Shown piece after piece: positions 44,337-54,081 of a DNA stretch of 64,000 nucleotides. The notes under the pieces were generated by a model. That model saw only the letters and a list, made by a program, of their open reading frames with translations, did no database searches and was not told the DNA's origin. Position numbers and translations under genes: made by a program. Source of the DNA: Flavivirga aquimarina (GTDB lineage: Bacteria; Bacteroidota; Bacteroidia; Flavobacteriales; Flavobacteriaceae); NCBI RefSeq assembly GCF_030540835.1, contig NZ_JAUOEK010000134.1, forward strand, positions 40,341 to 104,340. Direction: 5' to 3'. How positions within the stretch are numbered: position 1 is the stretch's first letter; each line of letters opens with the position of its first letter.

Positions 44337-46742
44337 ATGTTTAGAAATTATTTTAAAATAGCATGGAGAAATCTTTTAAAGAACAAGGTCTATTCATTTA
44401 TAAACATATCTGGTTTAGCAGTTGGTATGGCGGCAACAATAATGATAGGTTTATGGATAACTGATGAATTAAATTATAATGATCACTTTAAAAAGAAAGA
44501 TGTTATAGCCCAAGTATATCAAAGCCAGGCAATGAATGGAGATGTTGGTACAGGGCCTGCAATTCCTAGACCTTTGGAATTTATATTACGAGAGGAATAC
44601 GCCGATAATTTTAAGCATATTGTTATGTCTTCTTGGGAGCAGCCTAGATATTTAAAATATGGCGAAACGAATATCTATACACAAGGAAATGCGATGCAAG
44701 AAAGCGGTCCAGAAATGCTAGACCTCAAAATAATTGAAGGGATTAAAGATGGACTTAAAGAAAAGAATTCTATAATGCTTTCTGAAACTTCTGCTAAAAC
44801 ATTGTTTGGATCTGATGCTGCTGTGGGTAAAATAATAAAGGTTAACAATTTAGATGATTTAATAGTTACTGCTGTTTATAACGATATTCCTGAGAATAAT
44901 TCATTTAATGAAATGGATTATTTAATACCGTGGAAGTATTATGTAACAAAACAACCATGGTTAGAAAATGCTATAGACCGTTGGGGGAATAATTCCTTTC
45001 AAATGTTTGTTCAAATTAATGAAAACACAACCATGGAAGCAGTGACATCTAAAATTATAGATGTTAAGAAAAACGCATCAGTTGATGAAGCAGAGTTTAA
45101 TCCTCAAATATTCTTATTTCCTATGCAAGATTGGTACTTAAGAAACGATTTCGAAAATGGTGTTCAATCTGGAGGGCGTATAGAAAATGTGTGGTTGTTT
45201 GGTATAATTGGATTATTCATTTTACTATTAGCTTGTATTAATTTTATAAATTTAAGTACAGCACGTTCAGAAAAACGAGCTACTGAAGTTGGTATTAGAA
45301 AATCAATTGGTTCTCAACGAGGTCAGTTAATATTTCAATTTTTAAGCGAGTCTTTTTTAATTGTTATTTTATCATTTGTATTTGCCATAGGTATCGTATT
45401 ACTCTTTTTAAATGGATTTAATAATTTGGCTAGTAAAGTCATTGTATTTCCGTGGACTAATATTCAATTTTGGCTAGTAGCGTTAGCGTTTATAATTGTT
45501 ACGGCTTTCTTATCAGGTAGCTATCCTGCAATATATTTATCATCCTTTAATCCAGTAGCAGTTCTAAAAGGTGCTTTTAAATCTGGTCGTTACTCGTCTT
45601 TACCTAGAAAAATCCTGGTTGTTACGCAGTTTACGGTATCTATAGCCTTGATTATTGCTACACTAGTAGTAATGAATCAAATTCAATTTAGTAAAGATCG
45701 CCCTGTTGGATATGATAAAGAAGGCTTAATCCAAATCCCAGTAATGAGTAATGAATTTATTGGTAAAGCCGAGGTTATGAGAACGCAATTTATAGCTTCT
45801 GGTGGCGCTATAGAAATGGCAACAACAAGTAGTCCTACAACAAATGTTTGGTCAAATAGATCTGGTTATACTTGGGAAGGAAAACCTGTTGGCTTTCAAG
45901 AAGATTTAGCTTACACTAATGTTTCTTACGAGTTTGTGAAAACCTTGGGCGCAAAAATAATTCAAGGACGTGGTTTTTCACGTGATTTCCCATCAGATTC
46001 CTTAGGTGTAATTCTAAATAAAACTGCTGTTGAGTACATGGGAATTAAAGATCCGATAGGAAAGTATATTAGAGATGCTGATACTGACGTCGAAAATCGA
46101 GAGCCACCTTTAAAAATTATCGGAGTCATAGATGATATTATTATGCAATCTCCTTACAGCCCTGTAAAACAGTCGATTTATGCTTTTGATAATGGTGGTA
46201 CTGCAAGCTTCTATAATCTAAGATTAAATCCAGAAAAAAGTACTGCTAAAAACTTAGAAATAATTAAAAATGTCTTTAAAAAGAATTTCCCAGATACCCC
46301 TTTCGATTTTCAATTTGTAGATGAAGAATACGGAAGAAAATTTAGTTCAGAAGAACGCATTGCAAGTTTGGCTAGAGTATTTACTGCATTAGCTATTTTT
46401 ATTAGTTGCTTGGGGTTATTTGGATTGGCATCATTTGTAGCTGAGCAACGCACTAAAGAAATTGGTGTTAGAAAAGTATTAGGAGCATCCATCAGTCAAT
46501 TATGGTTATTACTCTCAAAAGATTTCATCACGCTTGTAGTTATTGCTCTCTTGATTGCTTCTCCTTTTGCCTATTATATTATGGGGCAATGGTTACAGAA
46601 GTTTAGCTATAGAGTGTCTGTAGGTTGGGATGTGTTTGCAATTGCATGTTTTGGGGCACTTATTATCACACTTATCACCGTAAGTTTCCAAGCCATCAAA
46701 GCAGCAATTGCAAATCCTATAAAAAGTTTAAGAACAGAATAA
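44337..46742 (+). CDS. FtsX/MacB-type ABC permease, right operon, first permease
   Basis: An 801-residue permease starting MFRNYFKIAWRNLLKNKVYS and ending ANPIKSLRTE. It belongs to one subtype with the fifth permease (54082): both share an N-terminal domain with a DIAQV or VIAQV stretch, the coupling helix GIRKSIGS and a GYxxxGL stretch after the middle helices. The C-terminal FtsX domain begins TKEIGVRKVLGASISQLWLLLSKD. The next gene starts 2 nt after its stop. Confidence 0.88.
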   Translation: MFRNYFKIAWRNLLKNKVYSFINISGLAVGMAATIMIGLWITDELNYNDHFKKKDVIAQVYQSQAMNGDVGTGPAIPRPLEFILREEYADNFKHIVMSSWEQPRYLKYGETNIYTQGNAMQESGPEMLDLKIIEGIKDGLKEKNSIMLSETSAKTLFGSDAAVGKIIKVNNLDDLIVTAVYNDIPENNSFNEMDYLIPWKYYVTKQPWLENAIDRWGNNSFQMFVQINENTTMEAVTSKIIDVKKNASVDEAEFNPQIFLFPMQDWYLRNDFENGVQSGGRIENVWLFGIIGLFILLLACINFINLSTARSEKRATEVGIRKSIGSQRGQLIFQFLSESFLIVILSFVFAIGIVLLFLNGFNNLASKVIVFPWTNIQFWLVALAFIIVTAFLSGSYPAIYLSSFNPVAVLKGAFKSGRYSSLPRKILVVTQFTVSIALIIATLVVMNQIQFSKDRPVGYDKEGLIQIPVMSNEFIGKAEVMRTQFIASGGAIEMATTSSPTTNVWSNRSGYTWEGKPVGFQEDLAYTNVSYEFVKTLGAKIIQGRGFSRDFPSDSLGVILNKTAVEYMGIKDPIGKYIRDADTDVENREPPLKIIGVIDDIIMQSPYSPVKQSIYAFDNGGTASFYNLRLNPEKSTAKNLEIIKNVFKKNFPDTPFDFQFVDEEYGRKFSSEERIASLARVFTALAIFISCLGLFGLASFVAEQRTKEIGVRKVLGASISQLWLLLSKDFITLVVIALLIASPFAYYIMGQWLQKFSYRVSVGWDVFAIACFGALIITLITVSFQAIKAAIANPIKSLRTE

Positions 46743-46744
46743 TC

Positions 46745-49144
46745 ATGATTAAAAACTATTTTAAAATAGCATTAAGAAATCTACGAAAAAACAAATTATA
46801 CGCAAGCATTAATATTTTTGGCTTGGCTATTGGTTTAGCTTCTTGCATGCTCATTGGTCTTTATATTGTTAAAGAACTGAGTTATGACAAATTTAATGAC
46901 AAAGCCAATCGCATTGTACGTGTTACAATGGAATATAAAATGTCGAACGAAATTAATTATGCAGCAACAACTGGAACCAAAGTAGGCCCAGAGTTTGCGA
47001 GGACTTTTCCTAAAATAGAAGAATACACTAGAACATTTATTAGCACTAGTAATGTAGAATACGGTAACAAACTTTTTAATGAGGATAGAATTCTTTTTGC
47101 AGATCCTTCCTTCTTCAACATATTTTCTTTTAACCTCTTACAGGGGAATGCTGAAACTATTCTAGATGCACCAAACAAAATTGTGCTTACAGAATCCATG
47201 GCAAAAAAATATTTTGGTGATGAAAACCCTATTAATAAAACCATAACAGTTATTGGCAAGGAGATGATTGTTTCAGGGGTTAGCCAAGACTGTCCTAAAA
47301 ATTCACAAATTAAGTTTGATTTTGTAACCCAATTCTTAAACCTTGGAAATAAAGTAAAAAGAGAGCAATGGTGGTCAGCTAATTGGATAACCTATTTTTT
47401 GTTGAACACTGGTGATGATATAACTCAATTTGAACAGCAAATAAATACTTATATGCAAACGGATGCTATTAGAAGCCAAGCAGGTTTAGAAGGCGAGAGT
47501 TATTTAAATTACCATATGCAACCACTATTGGATGTCCATTTAAAATCTGATTTGGCTGGTTTCGAACCAAATGGAAACATGACATACATATACATATTCA
47601 TTATAATTTCCTTACTTATTTTATTAATTGCAAGTGCCAATTACACCAACCTTGCAACAGCTCAATCCACTTCTAGAAGTGGCGAGATTGGAATGCGAAA
47701 GGTAATGGGAGCTAGTAAGCGTCAAGTATTCATACAATTTATTAGTGAATCTACAACCATTACATTTATTGCAGCTGTCTTAGCTTTATTATTATGTGTC
47801 CTGGTGCTGCCATATTTTAACTCTATAACAGGGAAAGCGTTTACCAAATTAGAGTTACTTCAACCAATATCAATGCTATTACTTTTTTTATTCAGTGTAA
47901 TAGTGAGTTTCCTTGCGGGTTTGTATCCTGCACTTGTTTTATCGGGAACTAACGTTATGAGTGTTCTTAAAAAAGGATTCAGAAGTCCTGGAGGAAATGG
48001 AATATTAAAAAAATCCTTAATAGTAGGTCAATTTTCGATTTCCGTATTCCTTATTATTTACACGATGGTTATCCTTCAGCAAATGGATTTTATTCAAAAC
48101 AAAAATTTGGGATATAATAAAGACCATGTGGTTGTATTACCTATAAGCAGAACTATGCTTGAGAATTTCGAAACCTTTAAATATGGTTTAGAACAAATTT
48201 CTGGAGTGCAATCAGTTACAGCATCTTATGAAACTCCTAAGTTTGTAAAATGGGGAGATGGTGTAAATGTGGTAGACGAAAACGGAGAGCATACTATCGA
48301 TATCAATGCAATGCCTGTAGATTTAAATTTTGTGAACACCTTAGGCATGAAAATGGTTGCAGGACGTGATTTTATACAATCAGATTTTGCTTTAATGGAT
48401 ACCACTAATAATAGTGTTAACTACAAACAACCTTATTTAATAAACGAAACCTTAGCAAAACAAATTGGTTGGTCTCCAGAAGAAGCTATTGGGCGTACTA
48501 TTGAAAATAGAGCCTCAGGCCCCGTATTAGGTGTTGTAAAAGATTTTAATTTTAGCAGTTTGCATGAGCCAGTTGGACCATTGCTTATGTTTTTAGGTCG
48601 TAATTTTTCAAGAAATTATATGGTTCGAATTTCTGATTTAGATGTTCAAGGTACTTTGGGTAACTTGGAAACTCTTTGGAATGAACGTACTAATGGCAGA
48701 CCTTTTAATTACCATTTCTTAGATGAAGATTATGACGCACTTTACCAAACAGAAAAGCGCAGTGCAATTCTTTTTAGTGTAGCAGCAGGACTTGCTATTA
48801 TTCTTGCTTGCTTAGGATTGTTTGGTCTAGCAGCTTTCTCAATAGTACAACGCACTAAAGAAATTGGTATTAGAAAAGTCTTAGGAGCAAACCTTAGTAA
48901 TATCATACTTTTAATAAGTAAGAACTTTTTAGTATTAGTAACAATAGCTATCATTATTGCATCACCATTCGCTTTTTTCGCTACAAAAAAATGGTTACAG
49001 AATTTCGCATACAGAATTGAACCCGAATGGTCTGTGTTTTTTATTCCAGTTATTGTGACCTTGCTTGTCACATTTTTAACAGTTGGTTATCACTCTATTA
49101 GAGCTGCTATGGCAAATCCTATTAAAAGTTTAAGAACAGAATAA
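46745..49144 (+). CDS. FtsX/MacB-type ABC permease, right operon, second permease
   Basis: 799 residues from the ATG at 46745. The frame stays open 40 codons further upstream inside the previous gene, but MIKNYFKIALRNLRKNK is the family start. It is of the commoner subtype shared with the third and sixth permeases: SYDKFNDKANRI after helix 1, LKNP-like FGDENPINK in the first periplasmic domain, and GVVKDFNFSSLHEPVGPL in the second. The coupling region is SGEIGMRKVMGASKRQVFIQF. The end is ANPIKSLRTE. The previous stop is 2 nt away, so translation is probably coupled. Confidence 0.88.
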   Translation: MIKNYFKIALRNLRKNKLYASINIFGLAIGLASCMLIGLYIVKELSYDKFNDKANRIVRVTMEYKMSNEINYAATTGTKVGPEFARTFPKIEEYTRTFISTSNVEYGNKLFNEDRILFADPSFFNIFSFNLLQGNAETILDAPNKIVLTESMAKKYFGDENPINKTITVIGKEMIVSGVSQDCPKNSQIKFDFVTQFLNLGNKVKREQWWSANWITYFLLNTGDDITQFEQQINTYMQTDAIRSQAGLEGESYLNYHMQPLLDVHLKSDLAGFEPNGNMTYIYIFIIISLLILLIASANYTNLATAQSTSRSGEIGMRKVMGASKRQVFIQFISESTTITFIAAVLALLLCVLVLPYFNSITGKAFTKLELLQPISMLLLFLFSVIVSFLAGLYPALVLSGTNVMSVLKKGFRSPGGNGILKKSLIVGQFSISVFLIIYTMVILQQMDFIQNKNLGYNKDHVVVLPISRTMLENFETFKYGLEQISGVQSVTASYETPKFVKWGDGVNVVDENGEHTIDINAMPVDLNFVNTLGMKMVAGRDFIQSDFALMDTTNNSVNYKQPYLINETLAKQIGWSPEEAIGRTIENRASGPVLGVVKDFNFSSLHEPVGPLLMFLGRNFSRNYMVRISDLDVQGTLGNLETLWNERTNGRPFNYHFLDEDYDALYQTEKRSAILFSVAAGLAIILACLGLFGLAAFSIVQRTKEIGIRKVLGANLSNIILLISKNFLVLVTIAIIIASPFAFFATKKWLQNFAYRIEPEWSVFFIPVIVTLLVTFLTVGYHSIRAAMANPIKSLRTE

Positions 49145-49146
49145 TC

Positions 49147-51552
49147 ATGATTAGAAACTATATCAAAATTGCATGGCGAAACTTGATAAAAAACAAAGCT
49201 ATTTCCTCTATAAATATTATTGGGTTAGCAATTGGTATTGCGTCTTGCCTTTTAATTGTTCTATTTGTATTAGATGAATTGAGTTACGACCGTTTTAATG
49301 AAAGAAAGGATGAGGTTTTTAGAGTTGTTTTTAGAGCAAATGTAAATGGCGAACTTATAAAAGAAGCCGTAGTAATGCCTCCTGTTGCCCAAACGCTAAA
49401 ACAAGAATTCCCTGAAGTTGTAGACGCAACACGTTTTAAAAGAATTCCATCTCCAAAAGTTTCATATGAAAAAAACAACTATAGAAATGGAAAATTCGCT
49501 TATGTAGACCCCAATTTTTTCGATGTTTTTACGCTACCAATTATCAAAGGAAACAAGGTAGCTCCTTTGGATAAACCCAATACCATTGTACTCACTAAAA
49601 ATGAAGCTATAAAATATTTTGGCAAGGAAGACCCCATTGGCAAAATATTACTTGTTAATGATTTACAATTTGAAATTACCGCCATAATAGACAACATGCC
49701 CAATAATTCTCACTTCCATTTTGATATGTTAGCTTCAATGGTTGGGTACTCAGCAGCAAAAAATACGTCATGGATGAACTCTGGGTTTTATACCTATTTG
49801 GTCTTAAAGAAAGGTCTCGATTATAAAAGTTTAGAATCGAAATTTTCTGCCATTATAGAAAAATATATGGGACCACAAATGAAAGAAGAAACTGGGATGA
49901 CGTTTGCCGAGTTCACTAAAGATAATCAGCTAGGATTATTTTTGCAACCTCTAACCGATATTCATTTAAATTCTGACTTTTCAAGTGCCAGTACCCTCGA
50001 ACAAGGTGGTGATATGAAATCCGTATATATTTTCTGTTCCATTGCATTATTTATGCTGTTGATTGCCTGTGTTAACTTTATGAATCTATCCACGGCTTCA
50101 GCAACAAAACGAGCGAAAGAAGTAGGTGTTAGAAAGGTGTTAGGGTCTAAAAAGAGTCAATTAATTGGTCAGTTTTTAACAGAAGCTTTTTTTTCCACTG
50201 CGGCTGCCATGCTTTTAGCGGTCATTCTTATAGTTATTATGCTTCCTTTTTTTAATAATTTATTTGATAAAGAATTACAAATGACTTATTTATTAGAACC
50301 TCAAATAGTTTTTACCCTTGTTTCACTACTTATAGTCATTAGTCTTCTAGCTGGAGTTTATCCGGCGTTTTATATTGCTTCATTTAAACCCATTGCCGCT
50401 TTAAAAAGCAAATTTTTAAGTACAGGAAATAAAAAAGGAGTAAGAAGTGGTTTGGTTGTTTTTCAATTTGTTATTTCAGCTGGTCTCATACTTGCTACAC
50501 TTATTGTTGACAAACAAATGACCTTTATTCAAAATAAAGATATTGGTTACAATAAAAAGCAATTGTTGGTATTAAGAGAATCTTATTTTTTAGGACCCAA
50601 TCAAACGTCGTTTAAGAATCAAATTTTAACAGACCCTAGAGTAGAACGTGTAACATCATCGGGACATGTTCCTGCAGGTGTTACTAACAATAGTGTAACA
50701 GGTATATATGTGAATCAGAAGTTTGACAGACGAGTAAATATCTTCTATATAGATGATGAGTACATTCCAACTATGGGAATGAAATTAATAGAAGGACGTA
50801 ATTTTTCGAATAATTTTGGAGCAGATTCTCTAAATATTATTGTCAACGAAACAACTATAAATAAATTAGGCTATGGTTCTAACCCCATTGGAAAAACAAT
50901 GATCATAGGTGTGAATGACGATTTAAAAACGTTCAAAATTATTGGTGTTGTAAAAGATTTTCATTTCCGTTCATTACATCAAAAAATTGAGCCTTTAATC
51001 ATGCTAAATAAATCTTCTTCAGGGCTTATTGTTCGGGCAAAAGGTGCTGATATGTCTGGATTAATAACAAGTATTTCAAAACTATGGAATAACTATCAAG
51101 TTAATGAGCCTTTTACGTACACCCTACTTGATGACTCCTATAATGAGACTTATATGGCAGAACAAAGAATGGGAACTATTTTAAAAATATTTGCGATACT
51201 AACCATTTTTATTGCCTGTTTGGGCTTATTTGGCCTGGTTACATTTACAACAGAACAACGGTTTAAAGAAATTGGTGTTAGAAAAGTATTAGGCTCTACA
51301 GTCTCTCAAATCGTTTTAATGATCTCTGAATATTTTATAAAACTGGTAATGGTTTCTTTTGCTATAGCATTCCCACTAGGCTATTATTCAATGAATATCT
51401 GGCTTCAAGATTTTGCATATCGTACAAAAATTGAATGGCCTACATTTTTAATAGCTGGTTTTATTACTATTTGTATTGCTTTTATAACTATAAGTTTTAG
51501 AAGCATTAAAGCGGCTCAAACAAACCCTATTAAAAGTTTAAGAACAGAGTAA
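49147..51552 (+). CDS. FtsX/MacB-type ABC permease, right operon, third permease
   Basis: An 801-residue permease, MIRNYIKIAWRNLIKNKAIS at the start and TNPIKSLRTE at the end. The first periplasmic domain (about 50-270) contains FGKEDPIGKILLVN and the second (about 480-670) GVVKDFHFRSLHQKIEPL. Helices lie at about 17-40, 290-440 and 690-790. The coupling stretch is AKEVGVRKVLGSKKSQLIGQF. It has no close duplicate in the operon; the N-terminal domain is only moderately similar to that of the second permease. It lies 2 nt after the preceding stop. Confidence 0.88.
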   Translation: MIRNYIKIAWRNLIKNKAISSINIIGLAIGIASCLLIVLFVLDELSYDRFNERKDEVFRVVFRANVNGELIKEAVVMPPVAQTLKQEFPEVVDATRFKRIPSPKVSYEKNNYRNGKFAYVDPNFFDVFTLPIIKGNKVAPLDKPNTIVLTKNEAIKYFGKEDPIGKILLVNDLQFEITAIIDNMPNNSHFHFDMLASMVGYSAAKNTSWMNSGFYTYLVLKKGLDYKSLESKFSAIIEKYMGPQMKEETGMTFAEFTKDNQLGLFLQPLTDIHLNSDFSSASTLEQGGDMKSVYIFCSIALFMLLIACVNFMNLSTASATKRAKEVGVRKVLGSKKSQLIGQFLTEAFFSTAAAMLLAVILIVIMLPFFNNLFDKELQMTYLLEPQIVFTLVSLLIVISLLAGVYPAFYIASFKPIAALKSKFLSTGNKKGVRSGLVVFQFVISAGLILATLIVDKQMTFIQNKDIGYNKKQLLVLRESYFLGPNQTSFKNQILTDPRVERVTSSGHVPAGVTNNSVTGIYVNQKFDRRVNIFYIDDEYIPTMGMKLIEGRNFSNNFGADSLNIIVNETTINKLGYGSNPIGKTMIIGVNDDLKTFKIIGVVKDFHFRSLHQKIEPLIMLNKSSSGLIVRAKGADMSGLITSISKLWNNYQVNEPFTYTLLDDSYNETYMAEQRMGTILKIFAILTIFIACLGLFGLVTFTTEQRFKEIGVRKVLGSTVSQIVLMISEYFIKLVMVSFAIAFPLGYYSMNIWLQDFAYRTKIEWPTFLIAGFITICIAFITISFRSIKAAQTNPIKSLRTE

Positions 51553-51569
51553 TAAAATAGTATCAAAAT

Positions 51570-54038
51570 ATGAAATCACATATTATAAATACCATTATTA
51601 GAAATTTAGTAAAAAAGAAGTTTTTATCCCTAACCAAAATTTTAGGGCTTATAATAGGCTATAGTATTTTTATGTTTTTAGTTGTAAAAATTCAGCATGA
51701 AACCAATTATGACCAATTTTGGAACCATTCAGAGTCAGTCTATAGAGTGGCATTAGACCTAAAGTATGAAAATGGTGAACAGGTAAAATCTGCAAAAAAC
51801 TTTCATGGTGCTTCCGAACTTTTAAATCTGGAACTCCCCGAAATACTTAACCATTGTAATTTTAATAAAGATGTAGTAACTATATTTAGTGGATCTACAC
51901 AAAAAATACAGGATGTAGATTTTGTTTTTAGCGACCCTTCATTTTTTGATGTTTTTGAGCGTAAAATCATAAAGTCTGAAAATACAGGCGTATTAAAAAA
52001 TATTCACGGAGTCGTTATCTCCCAATCCTTTGCCCATAAATTGTTTGGAAACGAAAACCCGCTCAATAAAGAAATCACCGTAAATGAAGGTTGGAAATTT
52101 GTTGTTGACGCTGTTTTTGAAGACATACCCGATAATAGCCATCTAAAAATTGATGTCGTAGCCACCTATAAATCACTTTTCTATTATATGCGCAACTTTG
52201 ATAATACGCGTCAGATTTTAATAGATAATCCCAATTTTACTTACAAACAACCAGATCCGTACACCGTAAGAAGGTGGAGAACACCTGTAGCCTATCGCCC
52301 TTATTGCTATATAAAACTAAAAGAAGGAACAAACATAAATACCGTTGAATCTAAAGTGGCTGCTTTACTTACTAAAGTACCACTACCTCAAAACTTAAAG
52401 GATAGTAACATGGCATTCAACTTTCAACCCATAAAAGATATCCATTTAAAATCTAATCTAGATCACGAAATATCTGCAAATGGAAATACAAAACAAGTGC
52501 TTTTTCTTTCCATAATCATCTTTGTTGTCCTGTTTGTATGTGCTATAAACTTTATAAGCCTGAATACCATTTCTAATCTAGAGCTTTTAAAAAACTATGC
52601 TATAAGACTATTTAGTGGGGCAACATATACACAAATATTTCAATTAATGTTCGTAGAAAGCTTTCTAATCAATGCTTTGTCACTTCTTATTTCATTACCT
52701 ATAGCGTATGCCTTAATTACAACACAATTACCGGCACACACCATAGATTTATCAATACTTTTATATGTGGTATTTGTGCTTATATTAATCGCATTTAGCG
52801 CTGCGCTCATACCATTTCTATCAGTTGTAAAAAACCGCTTTACTTCTGGATTAAAAATAGTTGGTCAAAAAATAAACCAAAACTGGAGAGGTCAGAAATT
52901 AATGGTGACTGCCCAATTTTCAATCACCATCATATTAATTGTTTGCACCATAGGTATTTACAAACAAATGCAATTTATGATGCAAACCGATCTGGGTTTT
53001 AATGGCAAACAAACCTTATTTAGTTTTTCTCCCATGACCATGAATCAGCATCCGGACATCCCTGTTAAGTTATCCACTTTCAGAAATGAATTATTGACTT
53101 TAAAAGGGGTAAATTCGTTTTCTACCAGTTCCAGTATTCCTGGTCAAACTACACCGCGATTAAACAATCAGGTAAAAGCAGTTCATACCGCTGGACCCTT
53201 CCCGGCTACGTTTAATGAAGTTAGTATTGACGATGCCTATCTTAAAACTTATAATATCAAATTAATAGCCGGAGAAAACCTGAGCTTTCAAAACGACTGG
53301 GTCTCTAATGACATATTAATAAACCAAACAGCAGCAAAAGACATGGGGTTTTTAAGTGCTAACAACGCCATTGGAAACAGAGTGACTCTAGGTAAACACG
53401 ATTGTACAATAAGAGGTGTTATTGAAGATTATCATCATACATCGCTTCACAATGCCATAAAACCCACCATATATGCCCAAAATATAAGATGGGATCATTC
53501 CGTAGGGTATTATTCGTTTCAGCTTAATTCTGATAATGTAACTGGTACCATCTCTCAAATAACACAAATATGGAATCGCTTATATCCTAAAGAGGAATTT
53601 ATTTATAATTTCTCTGAGGCGTCTTTTGCATCTCAGTACGAAAGCGATCAAAAATTCAATCAAATTTTAACTTACTCGGCATGTCTTGCATTGTTAGTAT
53701 CTTGTTTAGGATTACTTGGTTTGACATTGTTTAACATCAAAAAACGGCTTAAAGAAATAAGTATTAGAAAAGTAAGTGGCGCATCGGTAAAACAGATTAT
53801 AATTATGTTAAACATAGATTTTATCAAATGGGTGCTCGTTGCATTTGTTATATCAATTCCTATTTCCTGGTACGCTATTAATACATGGCTAGAAGACTTT
53901 GCCTACAGAACAAGTATAGACTGGTGGATATTTGGCATTGCAGGCTTCGCGTCTATACTAATTGCATTAACCACAATAAGCTGGCAGAGTTTTAAAGCTG
54001 CCACAAGTAATCCTGTTAAAGCATTAAAAGAAGAATAA
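51570..54038 (+). CDS. FtsX/MacB-type ABC permease, right operon, fourth permease (left-operon-like)
   Basis: An 822-residue permease, the longest of the set and the odd one out in this operon. Its N-terminus (MKSHIINTIIRNLVKKKFLS) and long first periplasmic domain (to about 285) have no close match in its neighbours. Its C-terminal domain (ISIRKVSGASVKQIIIMLNIDFIKW to SNPVKALKEE) is closest to the three left-operon permeases, which share the MLNKDFIKW stretch. The coupling region ELLKNYAIRLFSGATYTQIFQL lacks the usual GIRKxxG, so contact with the ATPase may differ. Exchange between the two loci is a likely origin. Confidence 0.86.
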   Translation: MKSHIINTIIRNLVKKKFLSLTKILGLIIGYSIFMFLVVKIQHETNYDQFWNHSESVYRVALDLKYENGEQVKSAKNFHGASELLNLELPEILNHCNFNKDVVTIFSGSTQKIQDVDFVFSDPSFFDVFERKIIKSENTGVLKNIHGVVISQSFAHKLFGNENPLNKEITVNEGWKFVVDAVFEDIPDNSHLKIDVVATYKSLFYYMRNFDNTRQILIDNPNFTYKQPDPYTVRRWRTPVAYRPYCYIKLKEGTNINTVESKVAALLTKVPLPQNLKDSNMAFNFQPIKDIHLKSNLDHEISANGNTKQVLFLSIIIFVVLFVCAINFISLNTISNLELLKNYAIRLFSGATYTQIFQLMFVESFLINALSLLISLPIAYALITTQLPAHTIDLSILLYVVFVLILIAFSAALIPFLSVVKNRFTSGLKIVGQKINQNWRGQKLMVTAQFSITIILIVCTIGIYKQMQFMMQTDLGFNGKQTLFSFSPMTMNQHPDIPVKLSTFRNELLTLKGVNSFSTSSSIPGQTTPRLNNQVKAVHTAGPFPATFNEVSIDDAYLKTYNIKLIAGENLSFQNDWVSNDILINQTAAKDMGFLSANNAIGNRVTLGKHDCTIRGVIEDYHHTSLHNAIKPTIYAQNIRWDHSVGYYSFQLNSDNVTGTISQITQIWNRLYPKEEFIYNFSEASFASQYESDQKFNQILTYSACLALLVSCLGLLGLTLFNIKKRLKEISIRKVSGASVKQIIIMLNIDFIKWVLVAFVISIPISWYAINTWLEDFAYRTSIDWWIFGIAGFASILIALTTISWQSFKAATSNPVKALKEE

Positions 54039-54081
54039 CATAGATACTGAAACAAGTTCAGTATAAGAAAAACGAATAATC

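Noticed and set aside
46625..46744. Forty-codon upstream extension of the second right-operon permease (likewise 56355-56474 for the sixth)
   Set aside because: The extension lies inside the preceding permease in another frame; the family start is the ATG just after that gene's stop.
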